A stretch of DNA of 64,000 bases from Obesumbacterium proteus (GCF_001586165.1 NZ_CP014608.1:4092001-4156000); one strand, 5' to 3'. Positions 43,439 to 52,830 are shown, numbered from the stretch's first letter. The notes: generated by a model not told the origin, from the sequence alone. A program made the numbers and translations.

Positions 43439-44338
43439 ATGCACCAGTTACACTCCGCGTTAGTTATCCTAAATGGCAAAGGTGCCGGTAATCAGGACGT
43501 GCGTGAAGCGATTGACGGGTTACGCACCGCGGGAAATACCCTGCATGTTCGCGTGACGTGGGAACATGGTGATGCTAAGCGCTATGTCGCGGAAGCCGTA
43601 GAGCTCGGCGTCGAAACGATCGTGGCCGGCGGCGGCGATGGCACCATTAACGAAGTGTCTGATGCGCTGAGCCAGCACAGCGAATCCTCCCGTCCGGTAT
43701 TGGCGGTATTACCGCTTGGCACAGCCAACGATTTTGCGACCGCCTGTTTAATCCCTGAAGAACCTCAGGCGGCGCTTCAACTCGCTTTGCAGGGGCGTGC
43801 GGTGGCGATCGACTTTGCCCGCATCAACGATAAACGCGTTTTTATTAATATGGCGACCGGCGGATTCGGCACCAAAATCACCACCGAAACGCCAGAGAAA
43901 CTGAAATCCATTCTCGGCGGTGCCTCTTATTTCCTGCATGGGATTTTGCGTATGGATACGCTAAAGGCTGATTTTTGCCAGATTTCCGGCCCTGATTTCC
44001 ATTGGGAAGGCAATGCGCTGGTGGTCGCTATCGGCAATGGCCGTCAAGCCGGTGGTGGACAGCCGTTGTGCCCCGAGGCCTTAATCAATGATGGGAAACT
44101 GGATCTGCGCGTTTTAACCTCTGATGAGTTGCTGCCCGCGCTGCTAGAAAGCCTGCTCAAAGGCGAAAGCAATAAAAACGTCATCGAAGCCTCATTGCCA
44201 TGGTTAGAAATTACCTCACCTCATGAAATGACGCTCAATTTGGACGGCGAGCCCTTGAGCGCCAAGCATTTCCGCATTGAAATCGAACCTGACGCCATCA
44301 GCCTACGCCTGCCGCCAAACTGCCCGCTGATTGGTTAA
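43439..44338 (+). CDS. yegS: Lipid kinase YegS
   Basis: Diacylglycerol-kinase-catalytic-domain protein; E. coli and Salmonella YegS phosphorylate phosphatidylglycerol in vitro. The nucleotide motif GGGDGTINEV lies around residues 63-72, LPLGTANDFATA follows, and NGRQAGGGQPLCPEALINDGKLDLRVL is in the C-terminal domain. The start at 43439 follows CAGGAGATCACAC and gives 299 residues, exactly the E. coli length; an upstream in-frame ATG at 43352 lies in AT-rich leader. It retains the E. coli order trhP-cyaR-yegS. A weak GC hairpin without a U-run is found about 45 bases after the stop. Confidence 0.94.
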   Translation: MHQLHSALVILNGKGAGNQDVREAIDGLRTAGNTLHVRVTWEHGDAKRYVAEAVELGVETIVAGGGDGTINEVSDALSQHSESSRPVLAVLPLGTANDFATACLIPEEPQAALQLALQGRAVAIDFARINDKRVFINMATGGFGTKITTETPEKLKSILGGASYFLHGILRMDTLKADFCQISGPDFHWEGNALVVAIGNGRQAGGGQPLCPEALINDGKLDLRVLTSDELLPALLESLLKGESNKNVIEASLPWLEITSPHEMTLNLDGEPLSAKHFRIEIEPDAISLRLPPNCPLIG

Positions 44339-44576
44339 ATGAGCTCGCGATAAGCCCTAATCCGCTCTAATTTTCATTCTGCCCTTCCCCATTTGGGAGG
44401 GGCGCTATCTACACACCTCTCATTTTCTTCCCCATTCTTCCCCCAACTAAAACCGTGATCTCATCGGGCAAATTTCGATCATTATACTTGTATGGTAGTT
44501 ATGTCAGGTTTATGTTTCCGTCATCATTAAGGTCACATTCCCAGCAGAGAAAAGTCCGCGCTAAGGAAATTCAAAA

Positions 44577-45791
44577 ATGAAGATTGTTAAAGCTGAAGTA
44601 TTTGTTACCTGTCCAGGGCGTAATTTTGTCACGCTGAAGATCACTACCGACGATGGGCTAACCGGCATCGGTGACGCAACGCTCAACGGGCGTGAACTGC
44701 CGGTGGCGTCCTATTTACAAGATCACGTTTGCCCACAGTTGATCGGACGCGACGCGCATAGGATCGAAGATATTTGGCAGTTTTTCTATAAGGGCGCTTA
44801 TTGGCGTCGCGGCCCGGTCACCATGTCGGCAATTTCTGCCGTGGATATGGCGCTGTGGGACATCAAAGCCAAAGCCGCCAATATGCCGTTATATCAGCTG
44901 CTCGGCGGCGCATCTCGCGAAGGCGTCATGGTGTACTGCCACACCACCGGACACTCGCTTGATGACGTATTGGAAGATTACGCCAAACACAAAGAACTCG
45001 GTTTTAAAGCCATTCGCGTGCAGTGCGGCGTGCCGGGTATGAAAACCACCTATGGGATGTCCAAAGGTAAAGGTTTGGCCTATGAGCCTGCCACTAAAGG
45101 GAATTGGCCAGAAGAGCAGCTATGGTCAACGGAAAAATATCTCGATTTCACCCCGAAGCTATTTGCCGCCGTCCGTGACCGTTTTGGCTTTGATGAACAT
45201 CTGCTGCACGACATGCATCACCGCCTAACGCCTATCGAAGCTGCGCGTTTTGGCAAGAGTATCGAAGACTATCGTCTGTTCTGGATGGAAGATCCAACCC
45301 CCGCAGAAAATCAGGAATGCTTCCGTTTGATCCGTCAGCACACCGTCACCCCTATCGCCGTGGGTGAAGCCTTCAACAGTATCTGGGACTGCAAGCAGCT
45401 GATTGAAGAGCAGCTCATTGATTATATCCGCACCACCATCACCCACGCGGGCGGCATCACCGGTATGCGCCGTATTGCCGACTTCGCCGCGTTATATCAG
45501 GTGCGTACCGGCTCTCACGGCCCATCCGATCTCTCGCCAATTTGCATGGCTGCCGCGCTGCATTTTGATTTGTGGGTGCCTAATTTTGGCGTTCAGGAAT
45601 ACATGGGCTATTCCGAGCAAATGCTGGAAGTGTTCCCGCACAGCTGGACCTTCGATAACGGCTACATGCATCCGGGTGACAAACCAGGACTCGGTATCGA
45701 ATTCGATGAAAAACTCGCTGCTAAATATCCGTATGAGCCAGCCTATTTGCCCGTTGCGCGCCTTGAAGATGGCACGTTGTGGAATTGGTAA
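44577..45791 (+). CDS. rspA: Mannonate dehydratase-family protein RspA
   Basis: Enolase-superfamily sugar-acid dehydratase, 404 residues, nearly identical to E. coli RspA. Members dehydrate D-mannonate (some D-gluconate) to 2-keto-3-deoxygluconate. The N-terminal capping domain covers residues 1-120 and is followed by the barrel. Metal-binding and catalytic segments include LLHDMHHRLTPIEA, FWMEDPTPAEN, AVGEAFNSI, and TGSHGPSDLSP near residue 316. The Pro at 316 (GSHGPSD) is, as I recall the family literature, typical of the low-activity branch, whereas the efficient D-mannonate dehydratases carry Ala. AAGGAAA precedes the ATG. It heads rspA-rspB-MFS-ydfI-rspR. Confidence 0.93.
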   Translation: MKIVKAEVFVTCPGRNFVTLKITTDDGLTGIGDATLNGRELPVASYLQDHVCPQLIGRDAHRIEDIWQFFYKGAYWRRGPVTMSAISAVDMALWDIKAKAANMPLYQLLGGASREGVMVYCHTTGHSLDDVLEDYAKHKELGFKAIRVQCGVPGMKTTYGMSKGKGLAYEPATKGNWPEEQLWSTEKYLDFTPKLFAAVRDRFGFDEHLLHDMHHRLTPIEAARFGKSIEDYRLFWMEDPTPAENQECFRLIRQHTVTPIAVGEAFNSIWDCKQLIEEQLIDYIRTTITHAGGITGMRRIADFAALYQVRTGSHGPSDLSPICMAAALHFDLWVPNFGVQEYMGYSEQMLEVFPHSWTFDNGYMHPGDKPGLGIEFDEKLAAKYPYEPAYLPVARLEDGTLWNW

Positions 45792-45807
45792 CTAAGAGGA
45801 ATTTCCA

Positions 45808-46827
45808 ATGAAAAGCGTCGTTATTCAACAGCCAGAAAAGTTGGTCATTGAGGATCGTCCGATCCCGCAGCCACAAACGGGTGAAGTCAGAGTTCGCGTG
45901 CGTCGTGCGGGGATCTGCGGCTCAGACGTGCATATTTTCCGCGGGCATAATCCTTTCGCCAAGTATCCACGGGTTATTGGGCATGAGTTTTTCGGCATTA
46001 TTGATGCCGTAGGTGAAGGCGTAGACACCAGCCGACAGGGAGAACGCGTGGTTATCGATCCCGTTGTCAGCTGCGGTCATTGTTATCCTTGCTCTATTGG
46101 GCGGCCAAATGTCTGCACCGAGTTACAGGTTATCGGTGTACATCGCGATGGGGGATTCAGTGAATATGCCTGTGCGCCTACGCGCAATGCTTATGTCGTT
46201 CCCGACAGCATTCCTGAAGCAGAAGCGACCATGATTGAGCCCTTTACCATTGCCGCGAATATTTGTGCTCAGCTCAAACCACAACCCAACGATGTGGCCT
46301 TGGTATACGGTGCGGGGCCAATGGGCTTAACCGTTATTCAGGCGTTACGCGGTGTGTATGGCGTCGCTACGATTATTGTCGCCGATCGTATTCCTGAGCG
46401 CTTGCAGATGGCACAGGCGAACGGTGCCGATCGCATCATCGACAATACCCATCTCGATTTAGCAGAAGTATTAAAGCAGGAAGGCATTCGCCCGACGCTG
46501 ATCGTTGATGCCGCCTGCCACCCTTCAATTTTGCCTCAGGCTATTGCGCTGGCCTCTCCCGCCGCGCGTATTGGCATTATGGGATTCTCTTCCGAACCTT
46601 GCGTTCTTAATCAGCAAAGCATCACCAGTAAGGAAATCTCAATCTTCAGCTCACGTCTCAATAGCGCTCGTTTTCCTCAGGTTATTGAATGGATGAAGGA
46701 AAAGAAAATCCACCCAGAAAAGCTGATCACCCATAGCTTTCCACTTAAGCACGTCACCGATGCGCTCGTTCTGTTCGAACAAGATCAGAAAACCTGCTGC
46801 AAGGTGCTTTTAGATTTTAGTGAATAG
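45808..46827 (+). CDS. rspB: Zinc-dependent dehydrogenase RspB
   Basis: Medium-chain alcohol dehydrogenase of 339 residues, the same length as E. coli RspB. Catalytic zinc ligands are Cys37 (AGICGSD) and His59-Glu60 (IGHEFFG). The structural zinc cysteines are CGHCYPCSIGRPNVC near 90-104. The Rossmann motif is VYGAGPMGLTVIQ. A relative (LgoD) oxidises L-gulonate to D-fructuronate, the step before YdfI and RspA, and its position here fits such a role; not proven for this protein. It follows rspA by 16 bases with the ribosome site AAGAGGAA. Confidence 0.92.
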   Translation: MKSVVIQQPEKLVIEDRPIPQPQTGEVRVRVRRAGICGSDVHIFRGHNPFAKYPRVIGHEFFGIIDAVGEGVDTSRQGERVVIDPVVSCGHCYPCSIGRPNVCTELQVIGVHRDGGFSEYACAPTRNAYVVPDSIPEAEATMIEPFTIAANICAQLKPQPNDVALVYGAGPMGLTVIQALRGVYGVATIIVADRIPERLQMAQANGADRIIDNTHLDLAEVLKQEGIRPTLIVDAACHPSILPQAIALASPAARIGIMGFSSEPCVLNQQSITSKEISIFSSRLNSARFPQVIEWMKEKKIHPEKLITHSFPLKHVTDALVLFEQDQKTCCKVLLDFSE

Positions 46828-46948
46828 GTTTTAGTAAAGAGATTTTAGCGAATAATTTTATCCAAAAAATTGGATACACGTGTGTCTGCCACAAACGGGC
46901 AGACACACACCCAACAACATAATGATAAAAGCACCACGTGGGGTAGTT

Positions 46949-48232
46949 ATGGCTAAGAATTTACGTTGGACTATCGTGTTTCTGCTGTTTTTAGTCTACA
47001 TGATCAACTATTTAGATCGTGTCGCACTGTCAATTACGTTACCGATGATCGAACAAGACTTATCACTCAATGCTGAGCAGTTCGGCATTATCTTTGGCAG
47101 TTTTTTCTTTGGGTACGCCGTATTCAATTTCATCGGTGGTCTTGCCGTCGATAAATTTGGTCCGCTATTAGTGCTCGGCGTTGCGGTAGGGCTTTGGTCA
47201 ATTTTTTGTGGTTTCACCGCGTTGGCCTCCGGTTTTTATTCAATGCTGATCCTGCGCGTCTTGTTCGGTATGGCTGAAGGCCCTATTTGCTCCTCGGCCA
47301 ACAAAATGATTAACGGCTGGTTTCCACGTAAGCAGGCGGCAACCGCCATGGGCTTGCTAAGCGCCGGTTCTCCGCTGGGCGGCGCAGTTGCCGGTCCTAT
47401 CGTGGGATATTTAGCATTAGCTTTCGGTTGGCGTCCTGCGTTTATGATTATCTGCGCCATCGGTATTGTCTGGATGCTGATCTGGTTTTTTGTGGCTTCG
47501 GATTCGCCGGAGAAAAGCCGTCACGTCAGTCAGGAAGAACGTACGCTGATCGCTCAGCAAAAAAGCGAAGAGCTGAACGCGGATAACAACCAGCAACCGG
47601 GCCATTCGCTGATGTTTTACATGAAGCAGCCGATCATTCTGGCCACCGCGTTTGCTTTCTTTTGCTACAACTACATCCTGTTTTTCTTTCTCAGCTGGTT
47701 TCCGTCCTATCTGGTTCAGGCTCACGGCCTGAATATCAAAGAGATGAGTATCACCACGGTTATTCCTTGGATCGTTGGTTTTATTGGCTTGGCATTGGGC
47801 GGCATTATCTCTGACTGGATATTCCGCCTCACCGGCAAACTGCTGCTGTCGCGTAAAATCGTGCTGGTCGTATGTCTATTAGCCGCAGCAATCTGCGTTG
47901 CGTTGGCGGGTACAGTGAGTCAGGTGATTCCTGCGGTGATCCTGATGTCGGTGTCTATTTTCTTCCTCTACGTTACCGGTTCGATTTACTGGGCAATCAT
48001 TCAAGACGTGGTGCACAAATCACGTATCGGCGGTGCCAGCGGCTTTATCCATCTGGTGGGTAGCGTGTCAGGAATTATCGGGCCCATCGTGACCGGATTT
48101 ATTGTGCAAAACACCGGTAAATTCGACAGCGCCTTTATCTTAGCAGGCTGTGTGGCAGCGCTAGGCGCGCTTCTGGTGTTCTTTGTTATCCGTCCGGCAG
48201 CCTCAACGCCCGCGGTAATGAACCACGTTTAA
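46949..48232 (+). CDS. MFS sugar-acid transporter (anion:cation symporter type)
   Basis: Twelve-helix transporter of the hexuronate/glucarate family (ExuT, GudP, LgoT type). The start MAKNLRWTIVFLLFLVYMINYLDRVALSITLPMI carries the family hallmark NYLDR; RVLFGMAEGPICSSANKMINGWFPRKQAATAMGLL and GSPLGGAVAGPIVGYLA are also typical. It is not the YdfJ of E. coli (a metabolite:proton symporter with other motifs), although it occupies the analogous place beside rspAB and ydfI. The start at 46949 follows GGGG by six bases and gives 427 residues; earlier ATGs at 46880 and 46922 lack family matches. Likely substrate: L-gulonate, fructuronate or mannonate (inference). Confidence 0.87.
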   Translation: MAKNLRWTIVFLLFLVYMINYLDRVALSITLPMIEQDLSLNAEQFGIIFGSFFFGYAVFNFIGGLAVDKFGPLLVLGVAVGLWSIFCGFTALASGFYSMLILRVLFGMAEGPICSSANKMINGWFPRKQAATAMGLLSAGSPLGGAVAGPIVGYLALAFGWRPAFMIICAIGIVWMLIWFFVASDSPEKSRHVSQEERTLIAQQKSEELNADNNQQPGHSLMFYMKQPIILATAFAFFCYNYILFFFLSWFPSYLVQAHGLNIKEMSITTVIPWIVGFIGLALGGIISDWIFRLTGKLLLSRKIVLVVCLLAAAICVALAGTVSQVIPAVILMSVSIFFLYVTGSIYWAIIQDVVHKSRIGGASGFIHLVGSVSGIIGPIVTGFIVQNTGKFDSAFILAGCVAALGALLVFFVIRPAASTPAVMNHV

Positions 48233-48285
48233 TCTTTGGTGAAAATACGACCGTTTGATACTCGTCAGACTTAATGGACATATTG

Positions 48286-49755
48286 ATGAAAAACGACTTA
48301 CTCCAAGCGAACGCTATCGTTCCTAGTTATTCTCGTGAACAGTTGAAAACCCGCATCGTGCATCTCGGTTTTGGGGCTTTTCACCGCGCTCATCAGGCCG
48401 TTTATGCCGACCAATTAGCCGCCGATCACCACAGTGACTGGGGCTATGGCGAAGTGAATCTGATCGGCGGTGAGCAGCAAATCCGCGATTTACGCCACCA
48501 GCAAAATCTCTTCAGCGTGGCAGAAATGTCGGAGCAAAGCTGGCAGTGCCGTGTTGTGGGAGTTGTTCGAGAGGCGTTGCATGTTCAGCTTGATGGATTA
48601 GACCGGGTAATGGACATGCTCTGCCAGCCGGACGTGGCGATTGTTTCCCTAACCATTACCGAAAAGGGCTATTGTCACCATCCCGCAAGCGGCATGCTCA
48701 ACCTTGAGCATCCGTTAATTGCACACGATATTAAATATCCACAGCAACCCACGTCGGCAGCGGGCGTTATCGTTGCAGCGCTAGCAAAACGACGCGATCT
48801 GGGCTTACCCGCATTCACCGTGATGTCATGTGACAACATGCCAGAGAATGGACATGTTACCCACAACGTTGTCTGCGGGCTGGCGGCGGCGCAGTCGCCA
48901 GAATTAGCTGAGTGGATTGAGCAAAACGTCACGTTTCCTTCCACCATGGTCGATCGCATCGTTCCTGCCGTCACCGCTGAAACGCTTGATCAAATCGCTC
49001 TTCAACTTGGCTTACGCGATCCCGCGGGCGTCGCCTGCGAACCCTTTAGGCAATGGGTTATTGAAGACAATTTTGTCGCCGGTTGCCCAGCATGGGAACG
49101 AGTTGGTGCAGAGCTGGTCAGCAACGTGTTGCCTTATGAAGAGATGAAGCTGCGTATGCTGAATGGCAGCCATTCATTTTTAGCCTATCTAGGCTATCTG
49201 GCGGGGTATGCGCATATTAATGATTGCATGCAGGACGAAAACTATCGCCACGCTGCACGGAGGCTGATGCTGAATGAACAAGCGCCCACGCTCAGCGTTC
49301 CCAACGTGGATTTGCAGGCATACGCCGATTCGCTCATCGCCCGTTATTCAAACACGGCGCTCAAGCACCGCACGTGGCAAATTGCGATGGACGGCAGCCA
49401 AAAACTGCCTCAGCGAATGCTCGACTCTGTACGCTGGCATCTCTCACACGGTTCCCGCTTTGATCTTCTCGCGTTAGGTATTGCAGGCTGGATGCGCTAC
49501 GTCGGCGGCATTGATGAACGCGGGCAGCCCATTGAAATTAGCGATCCCCTGCTGGCTGATATTCAGCGCAGCGTACAAAGCTCCGCGGAAGGACAGGAAA
49601 GGGTATCGGCACTGCTTTCTCTCGAGGCCATATTTGGTGCTGATTTGCCTCAGAATCCTGAATTTGTGCGGGCGGTAAACACCGCATATGCCTTGCTATT
49701 AGCACGGGGAGCAAAAGATAGCGTTGCCCACACGCTGAAATCAACGGTCTGTTAA
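48286..49755 (+). CDS. ydfI: Mannitol dehydrogenase-family oxidoreductase YdfI (fructuronate reductase type)
   Basis: Long-chain NAD-dependent dehydrogenase/reductase of the mannitol dehydrogenase family, very similar to E. coli YdfI. The N-terminal Rossmann region has VHLGFGAFHRAHQAVYADQL, the middle has VMSCDNMPENGHVTHNVV and the TMVDRIVPAVT segment, and the catalytic motif KLRMLNGSHSFLAYLG follows. Related enzymes interconvert D-fructuronate and D-mannonate. The start at 48286 has GGA eight bases before it and gives 489 residues; an ATG at 48274 is an alternative. It lies 53 bases after the transporter and before a GC-rich terminator. Confidence 0.92.
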   Translation: MKNDLLQANAIVPSYSREQLKTRIVHLGFGAFHRAHQAVYADQLAADHHSDWGYGEVNLIGGEQQIRDLRHQQNLFSVAEMSEQSWQCRVVGVVREALHVQLDGLDRVMDMLCQPDVAIVSLTITEKGYCHHPASGMLNLEHPLIAHDIKYPQQPTSAAGVIVAALAKRRDLGLPAFTVMSCDNMPENGHVTHNVVCGLAAAQSPELAEWIEQNVTFPSTMVDRIVPAVTAETLDQIALQLGLRDPAGVACEPFRQWVIEDNFVAGCPAWERVGAELVSNVLPYEEMKLRMLNGSHSFLAYLGYLAGYAHINDCMQDENYRHAARRLMLNEQAPTLSVPNVDLQAYADSLIARYSNTALKHRTWQIAMDGSQKLPQRMLDSVRWHLSHGSRFDLLALGIAGWMRYVGGIDERGQPIEISDPLLADIQRSVQSSAEGQERVSALLSLEAIFGADLPQNPEFVRAVNTAYALLLARGAKDSVAHTLKSTVC

Positions 49756-49761
49756 TTTACT

Positions 49762-49786
49762 GGCCCGCACCCGCGGGCCGTTCTTA
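49762..49786 (+). terminator. Terminator-like hairpin after ydfI
   Basis: GGCCCGC at 49762-49768 and GCGGGCC at 49773-49779 form a strong stem with a four-base loop, followed by GTTCTT. It separates the catabolic genes from rspR, although read-through to the regulator is likely. Confidence 0.65.
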
Positions 49787-49893
49787 AAAGCATTTACCTC
49801 ACCCATCGCCATGATTGCAAGATTTAGGCAAACTTATGCCTGAATGCTGTTAAAATGCAGGCACTTTTACAAAAACTCAACGATCCCATACGC

Positions 49894-50589
49894 ATGCCGA
49901 TGTCTACACCTCAGCAGAACTACGACCTAAATGGCACTGTTCCAGTGAATCAGCAAATCTACCGCTATCTGCGTAAAGACATTGTTGAATGCACCATTCC
50001 TCCCGGTACGCTGCTTTCAGAGAAAGAGATCTCGACACGGTTTAACGTTTCACGCCAGCCGGTGCGCGAAGCGTTTATCAAACTGGCGGAAAACGGATTA
50101 GTACAGATCCTGCCGCAGCGCGGGACCTTTGTGCAGAAAATATCGGTTAAGCGCGTCGCTGACGGACGTTTTATTCGCAGCGCTATCGAATGCAGCATTG
50201 CACGACGCGCCGCAGAGCTGGCAACACCAAGCCAATTGCTGCTGCTAGAGCACAGTATTAGCCGTCAAAAACTGGCCGCACAGCATCAGCAAACCAGCGA
50301 GTTCTTAGCCTTAGACGATCAATTCCATCAGCTACTGACCGACATAGCTGACTGCCCTTTGGCGTGGGAAACCATTGAGAACATCAAGGCGACGATGGAC
50401 CGAGTGCGTTTTCTCACCTTAAGTAAAGTTTCACCACCGGAAAGCCTGATCAGCCAGCACGAAAAAATCTATCAGGCGATCGCCAACGGTGACGCCGACG
50501 CCGCAGAAGAGGCCGTGCTGGCGCATCTACAGCAGATGATTCACACCATCACGCCGATTGAACAGCAAAACAAAGACTGGTTCGAATAG
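49894..50589 (+). CDS. rspR: GntR/FadR-family regulator RspR
   Basis: Probable repressor of the rsp genes; E. coli RspR (YdfH) represses rspA. The N-terminal winged helix has VNQQIYRYLRKDIVE and then LSEKEISTRFNVSRQPVREAFIKLAENGLVQILPQRGTFV. The C-terminal FCD ligand domain has AIECSIARRAAEL, LDDQFHQLL and the metal-binding histidines around HEKIY and HLQQM. The sequence matches E. coli RspR throughout. The start is uncertain: ATGs at 49855, 49894 and 49900 are in frame and none has a good ribosome site; 49894 is used here because it brings the N-terminus near the E. coli length. It ends 183 bases before fbaB. Confidence 0.87.
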   Translation: MPMSTPQQNYDLNGTVPVNQQIYRYLRKDIVECTIPPGTLLSEKEISTRFNVSRQPVREAFIKLAENGLVQILPQRGTFVQKISVKRVADGRFIRSAIECSIARRAAELATPSQLLLLEHSISRQKLAAQHQQTSEFLALDDQFHQLLTDIADCPLAWETIENIKATMDRVRFLTLSKVSPPESLISQHEKIYQAIANGDADAAEEAVLAHLQQMIHTITPIEQQNKDWFE

Positions 50590-50772
50590 CGTTTAAGCGC
50601 GGCTGTCCTTTCAGGCTGACAGCGACAAGGCTCACTTTTTCTCCCATCACCTAGAGCTGGTTCAATAAAGCATGTATTGTACCGGCTGGCTGTAAGCAAA
50701 CCGCTAATATCTTGTTAAGTAATTTCACTCATTGCTCAAGGTCATTTGCCTGAGCCAAGACGGGAGTTCACC

Positions 50773-51822
50773 ATGACTGATATCGCTAAGTTGTTAGGTA
50801 AAGAAGCCGATTCACTGCTCCAACATCGCTGTACCACCCTACCCGCTGAACAGTTTTATCTTCCCGGAGCGGACTTCGTTGACCGCGTCATGATCGACAA
50901 TAACCGCTCTCCGCGCGTGCTGACCGCCATGCAGAATCTGTACAATACCGGCCGTTTAGCTGGAACAGGCTATTTGTCGATTCTGCCAGTCGATCAGGGC
51001 GTTGAACATTCAGCCGGAGCCTCTTTCGCGGCAAACCCACTCTATTTCGATCCCAAAAACATCGTTGAACTGGCGCTTGAAGCAGGATGTAACTGCGTAG
51101 CTTCAACCTACGGCGTACTGGCATCCGTATCGCGCCGCTATGCTCATAAAATTCCATTCTTAGTTAAGCTTAACCATAACGAAACCCTGAGCTATCCGAC
51201 TCAATATGACCAAACGCTGTATGCCAGTGTTGAGCAGGCTTTCAATATGGGCGCTCAGGCCGTGGGTGCCACGATTTACTTCGGATCTATTGAGTCACGC
51301 CGCCAGATAGAAGAGATTTCTGCCGCCTTTGAGCGTGCGCATGAGCTGGGCATGGTCACCGTACTGTGGGCCTATCTGCGTAATCCAGCGTTCAAAAAAG
51401 ATGGCGTTGATTATCACGCCAGCGCTGATTTAACCGGACAGGCCAACCATCTGGCCGCCACGATTGGCGCTGATATCGTGAAGCAAAAGATGGCCGAGAA
51501 TAATGGCGGGTACAAAGCGGTTAACTTTGGTTATACCGATGAACGCGTCTATAGCAAACTCACCACCGATAATCCGATTGATTTGGTTCGCTACCAGCTC
51601 GCTAACTGCTACATGGGCCGCGCAGGCCTCATTAACTCCGGTGGTGCGGCTGGTGAAAACGATATGTCTGAGTCTGTACGCACCGCGGTTATTAATAAAA
51701 GAGCCGGCGGCATGGGCTTAATCTTAGGCCGTAAAGCCTTCAAGAAATCCATGAAAGACGGCGTTGCATTAATCAACGCCGTGCAGGATGTTTATTTAGA
51801 TAAGCACGTGACTATTGCTTAA
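50773..51822 (+). CDS. fbaB: Class I fructose-bisphosphate aldolase FbaB
   Basis: DhnA-family class I aldolase splitting fructose 1,6-bisphosphate into glyceraldehyde 3-phosphate and dihydroxyacetone phosphate, used in gluconeogenic growth. It has 349 residues (E. coli 350) with near-identity, for example GTGYLSILPVDQGVEHSAGA, TLWAYLRN-type and GATIYFGSIESRRQIEEI stretches. Lys237 in GADIVKQKMA is the likely Schiff-base lysine. The ATG at 50773 follows GGGAG by five bases and matches MTDIAKLLGKEAD of E. coli. In E. coli fbaB borders the gat genes; here the rsp cluster occupies that side. A terminator follows. Confidence 0.95.
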   Translation: MTDIAKLLGKEADSLLQHRCTTLPAEQFYLPGADFVDRVMIDNNRSPRVLTAMQNLYNTGRLAGTGYLSILPVDQGVEHSAGASFAANPLYFDPKNIVELALEAGCNCVASTYGVLASVSRRYAHKIPFLVKLNHNETLSYPTQYDQTLYASVEQAFNMGAQAVGATIYFGSIESRRQIEEISAAFERAHELGMVTVLWAYLRNPAFKKDGVDYHASADLTGQANHLAATIGADIVKQKMAENNGGYKAVNFGYTDERVYSKLTTDNPIDLVRYQLANCYMGRAGLINSGGAAGENDMSESVRTAVINKRAGGMGLILGRKAFKKSMKDGVALINAVQDVYLDKHVTIA

Positions 51823-51833
51823 TCGGTATCGCC

Positions 51834-51858
51834 TGACGGGCTTTTCCTAAGCCCGTCA
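51834..51858 (+). terminator. Terminator after fbaB
   Basis: TGACGGGCTT and AAGCCCGTCA form a ten-base-pair stem over five bases, then CTCTTCTTCT. The stem overlaps the stop codon of the convergent LysR gene (51856-51858). Confidence 0.8.
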
Positions 51859-52830
51859 CTCTTCTTCTCTAACTTCATGTTTTAACGATTCAGGGATCTC
51901 TTTCTTTAAACGATCCAACATGGCAGAAAATACCGGGTTATGCGCCGACGAACGGTTATAAATCATATAAATTCTTACCTGCGGCATAACAAAGTCGGTT
52001 TTCAACACTTGGACATTAAAACTGTTTTTGAAGCGATTCAATAAGCCCGCAGGGATCACACCAACGGTATCCGTATTTTCCAATACGCTCATGATCGTGA
52101 GCATTGAGTTACTGGTAAATACGACGTTTCTATTACCTAGCGCTTCATTAATTTTTATTTTCCCCGCCACAACCTCAGGATCATCAATGTTAATCGCGGT
52201 AAATTTTTCATGCTCAGCCAATTCTTGCGTAAGCACTCCTTTTAAGCGCGGATGATCTTTACGGCAAACAAATAAAACCTCAGTGTCAGCGCAGGGTATA
52301 CATATGGTCGAAAAACTGGTGTACGGGCTGGTACTGAAAATGATATCCGCCTTGCGAAAACTCAGTAACTCTTCCGTTTTCAACGATTCGGTATAGCCAC
52401 TGTAATGAATGATTTCGTAGTCAACGCCGTCATCTTGTAAACCTTGCAGCACCGCTGGCAGCAATGCCATCCCCATAAACGGTGGGGAGTAAACGACAAA
52501 CTTCTTTTTCAAGTCATTATCGGATGAAACGCTAACCACGCGGCCAAGCTGCTCCATGCTTTGCGTCAGTTGTTCATGCAAGTTAATCGCCACAGTGGTG
52601 GCTGAAATGCCCTTCCCTTCACGAATAAATAGCGGATCGTTAAAATGATTACGTAATTTTTGCAAAGACTGGCTGACCGCGGAAGGCGTCATTCCCATGG
52701 ATGTGGCAGCCAAACTCACACTCGAATGGGCATATACCATTTCAAAAACAGTCAGTAAATTTAGGTCAAAGATTTTTATCTTTCCCAAAGAGTTGCGTTC
52801 GGTATATCCGCTCATAGATAGTGCGCTCAT
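51856..52830 (-). CDS. LysR-family transcriptional regulator, target unknown
   Basis: Full-length LysR regulator, 324 residues. The helix-turn-helix spans about residues 20-80 (LNLLTVFEMVYAHSSVSLAATSMGMTPSAVSQSLQKLRNHFNDPLFIREG). The effector-binding domain runs from about 110 (FVVYSPPFMGMALLPAVLQ) to the end. I do not recognise a specific orthologue; overall it recalls LeuO/NahR-type proteins. LysR genes often control a divergent neighbour, but there is none here: it is transcribed in the same direction as, and just downstream of, the nar operon, beyond the nar terminator, and converges with fbaB. Its AT-rich upstream region (52831-52980) holds its promoter. An alternative start is Met6. Confidence 0.85.
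   Translation of the reverse strand: MSALSMSGYTERNSLGKIKIFDLNLLTVFEMVYAHSSVSLAATSMGMTPSAVSQSLQKLRNHFNDPLFIREGKGISATTVAINLHEQLTQSMEQLGRVVSVSSDNDLKKKFVVYSPPFMGMALLPAVLQGLQDDGVDYEIIHYSGYTESLKTEELLSFRKADIIFSTSPYTSFSTICIPCADTEVLFVCRKDHPRLKGVLTQELAEHEKFTAINIDDPEVVAGKIKINEALGNRNVVFTSNSMLTIMSVLENTDTVGVIPAGLLNRFKNSFNVQVLKTDFVMPQVRIYMIYNRSSAHNPVFSAMLDRLKKEIPESLKHEVREEE

Noticed and set aside
44380..44404. GCCCTTCCC/GGGAGGGGC hairpin after yegS as a terminator
   Set aside because: Imperfect stem with no U-run; too weak to call.
44450..44576. RspR or CRP operator before rspA
   Set aside because: Sequences such as TTGTATGGTAG and GGTCACATT are suggestive half-sites but no full palindrome of the right spacing was found.
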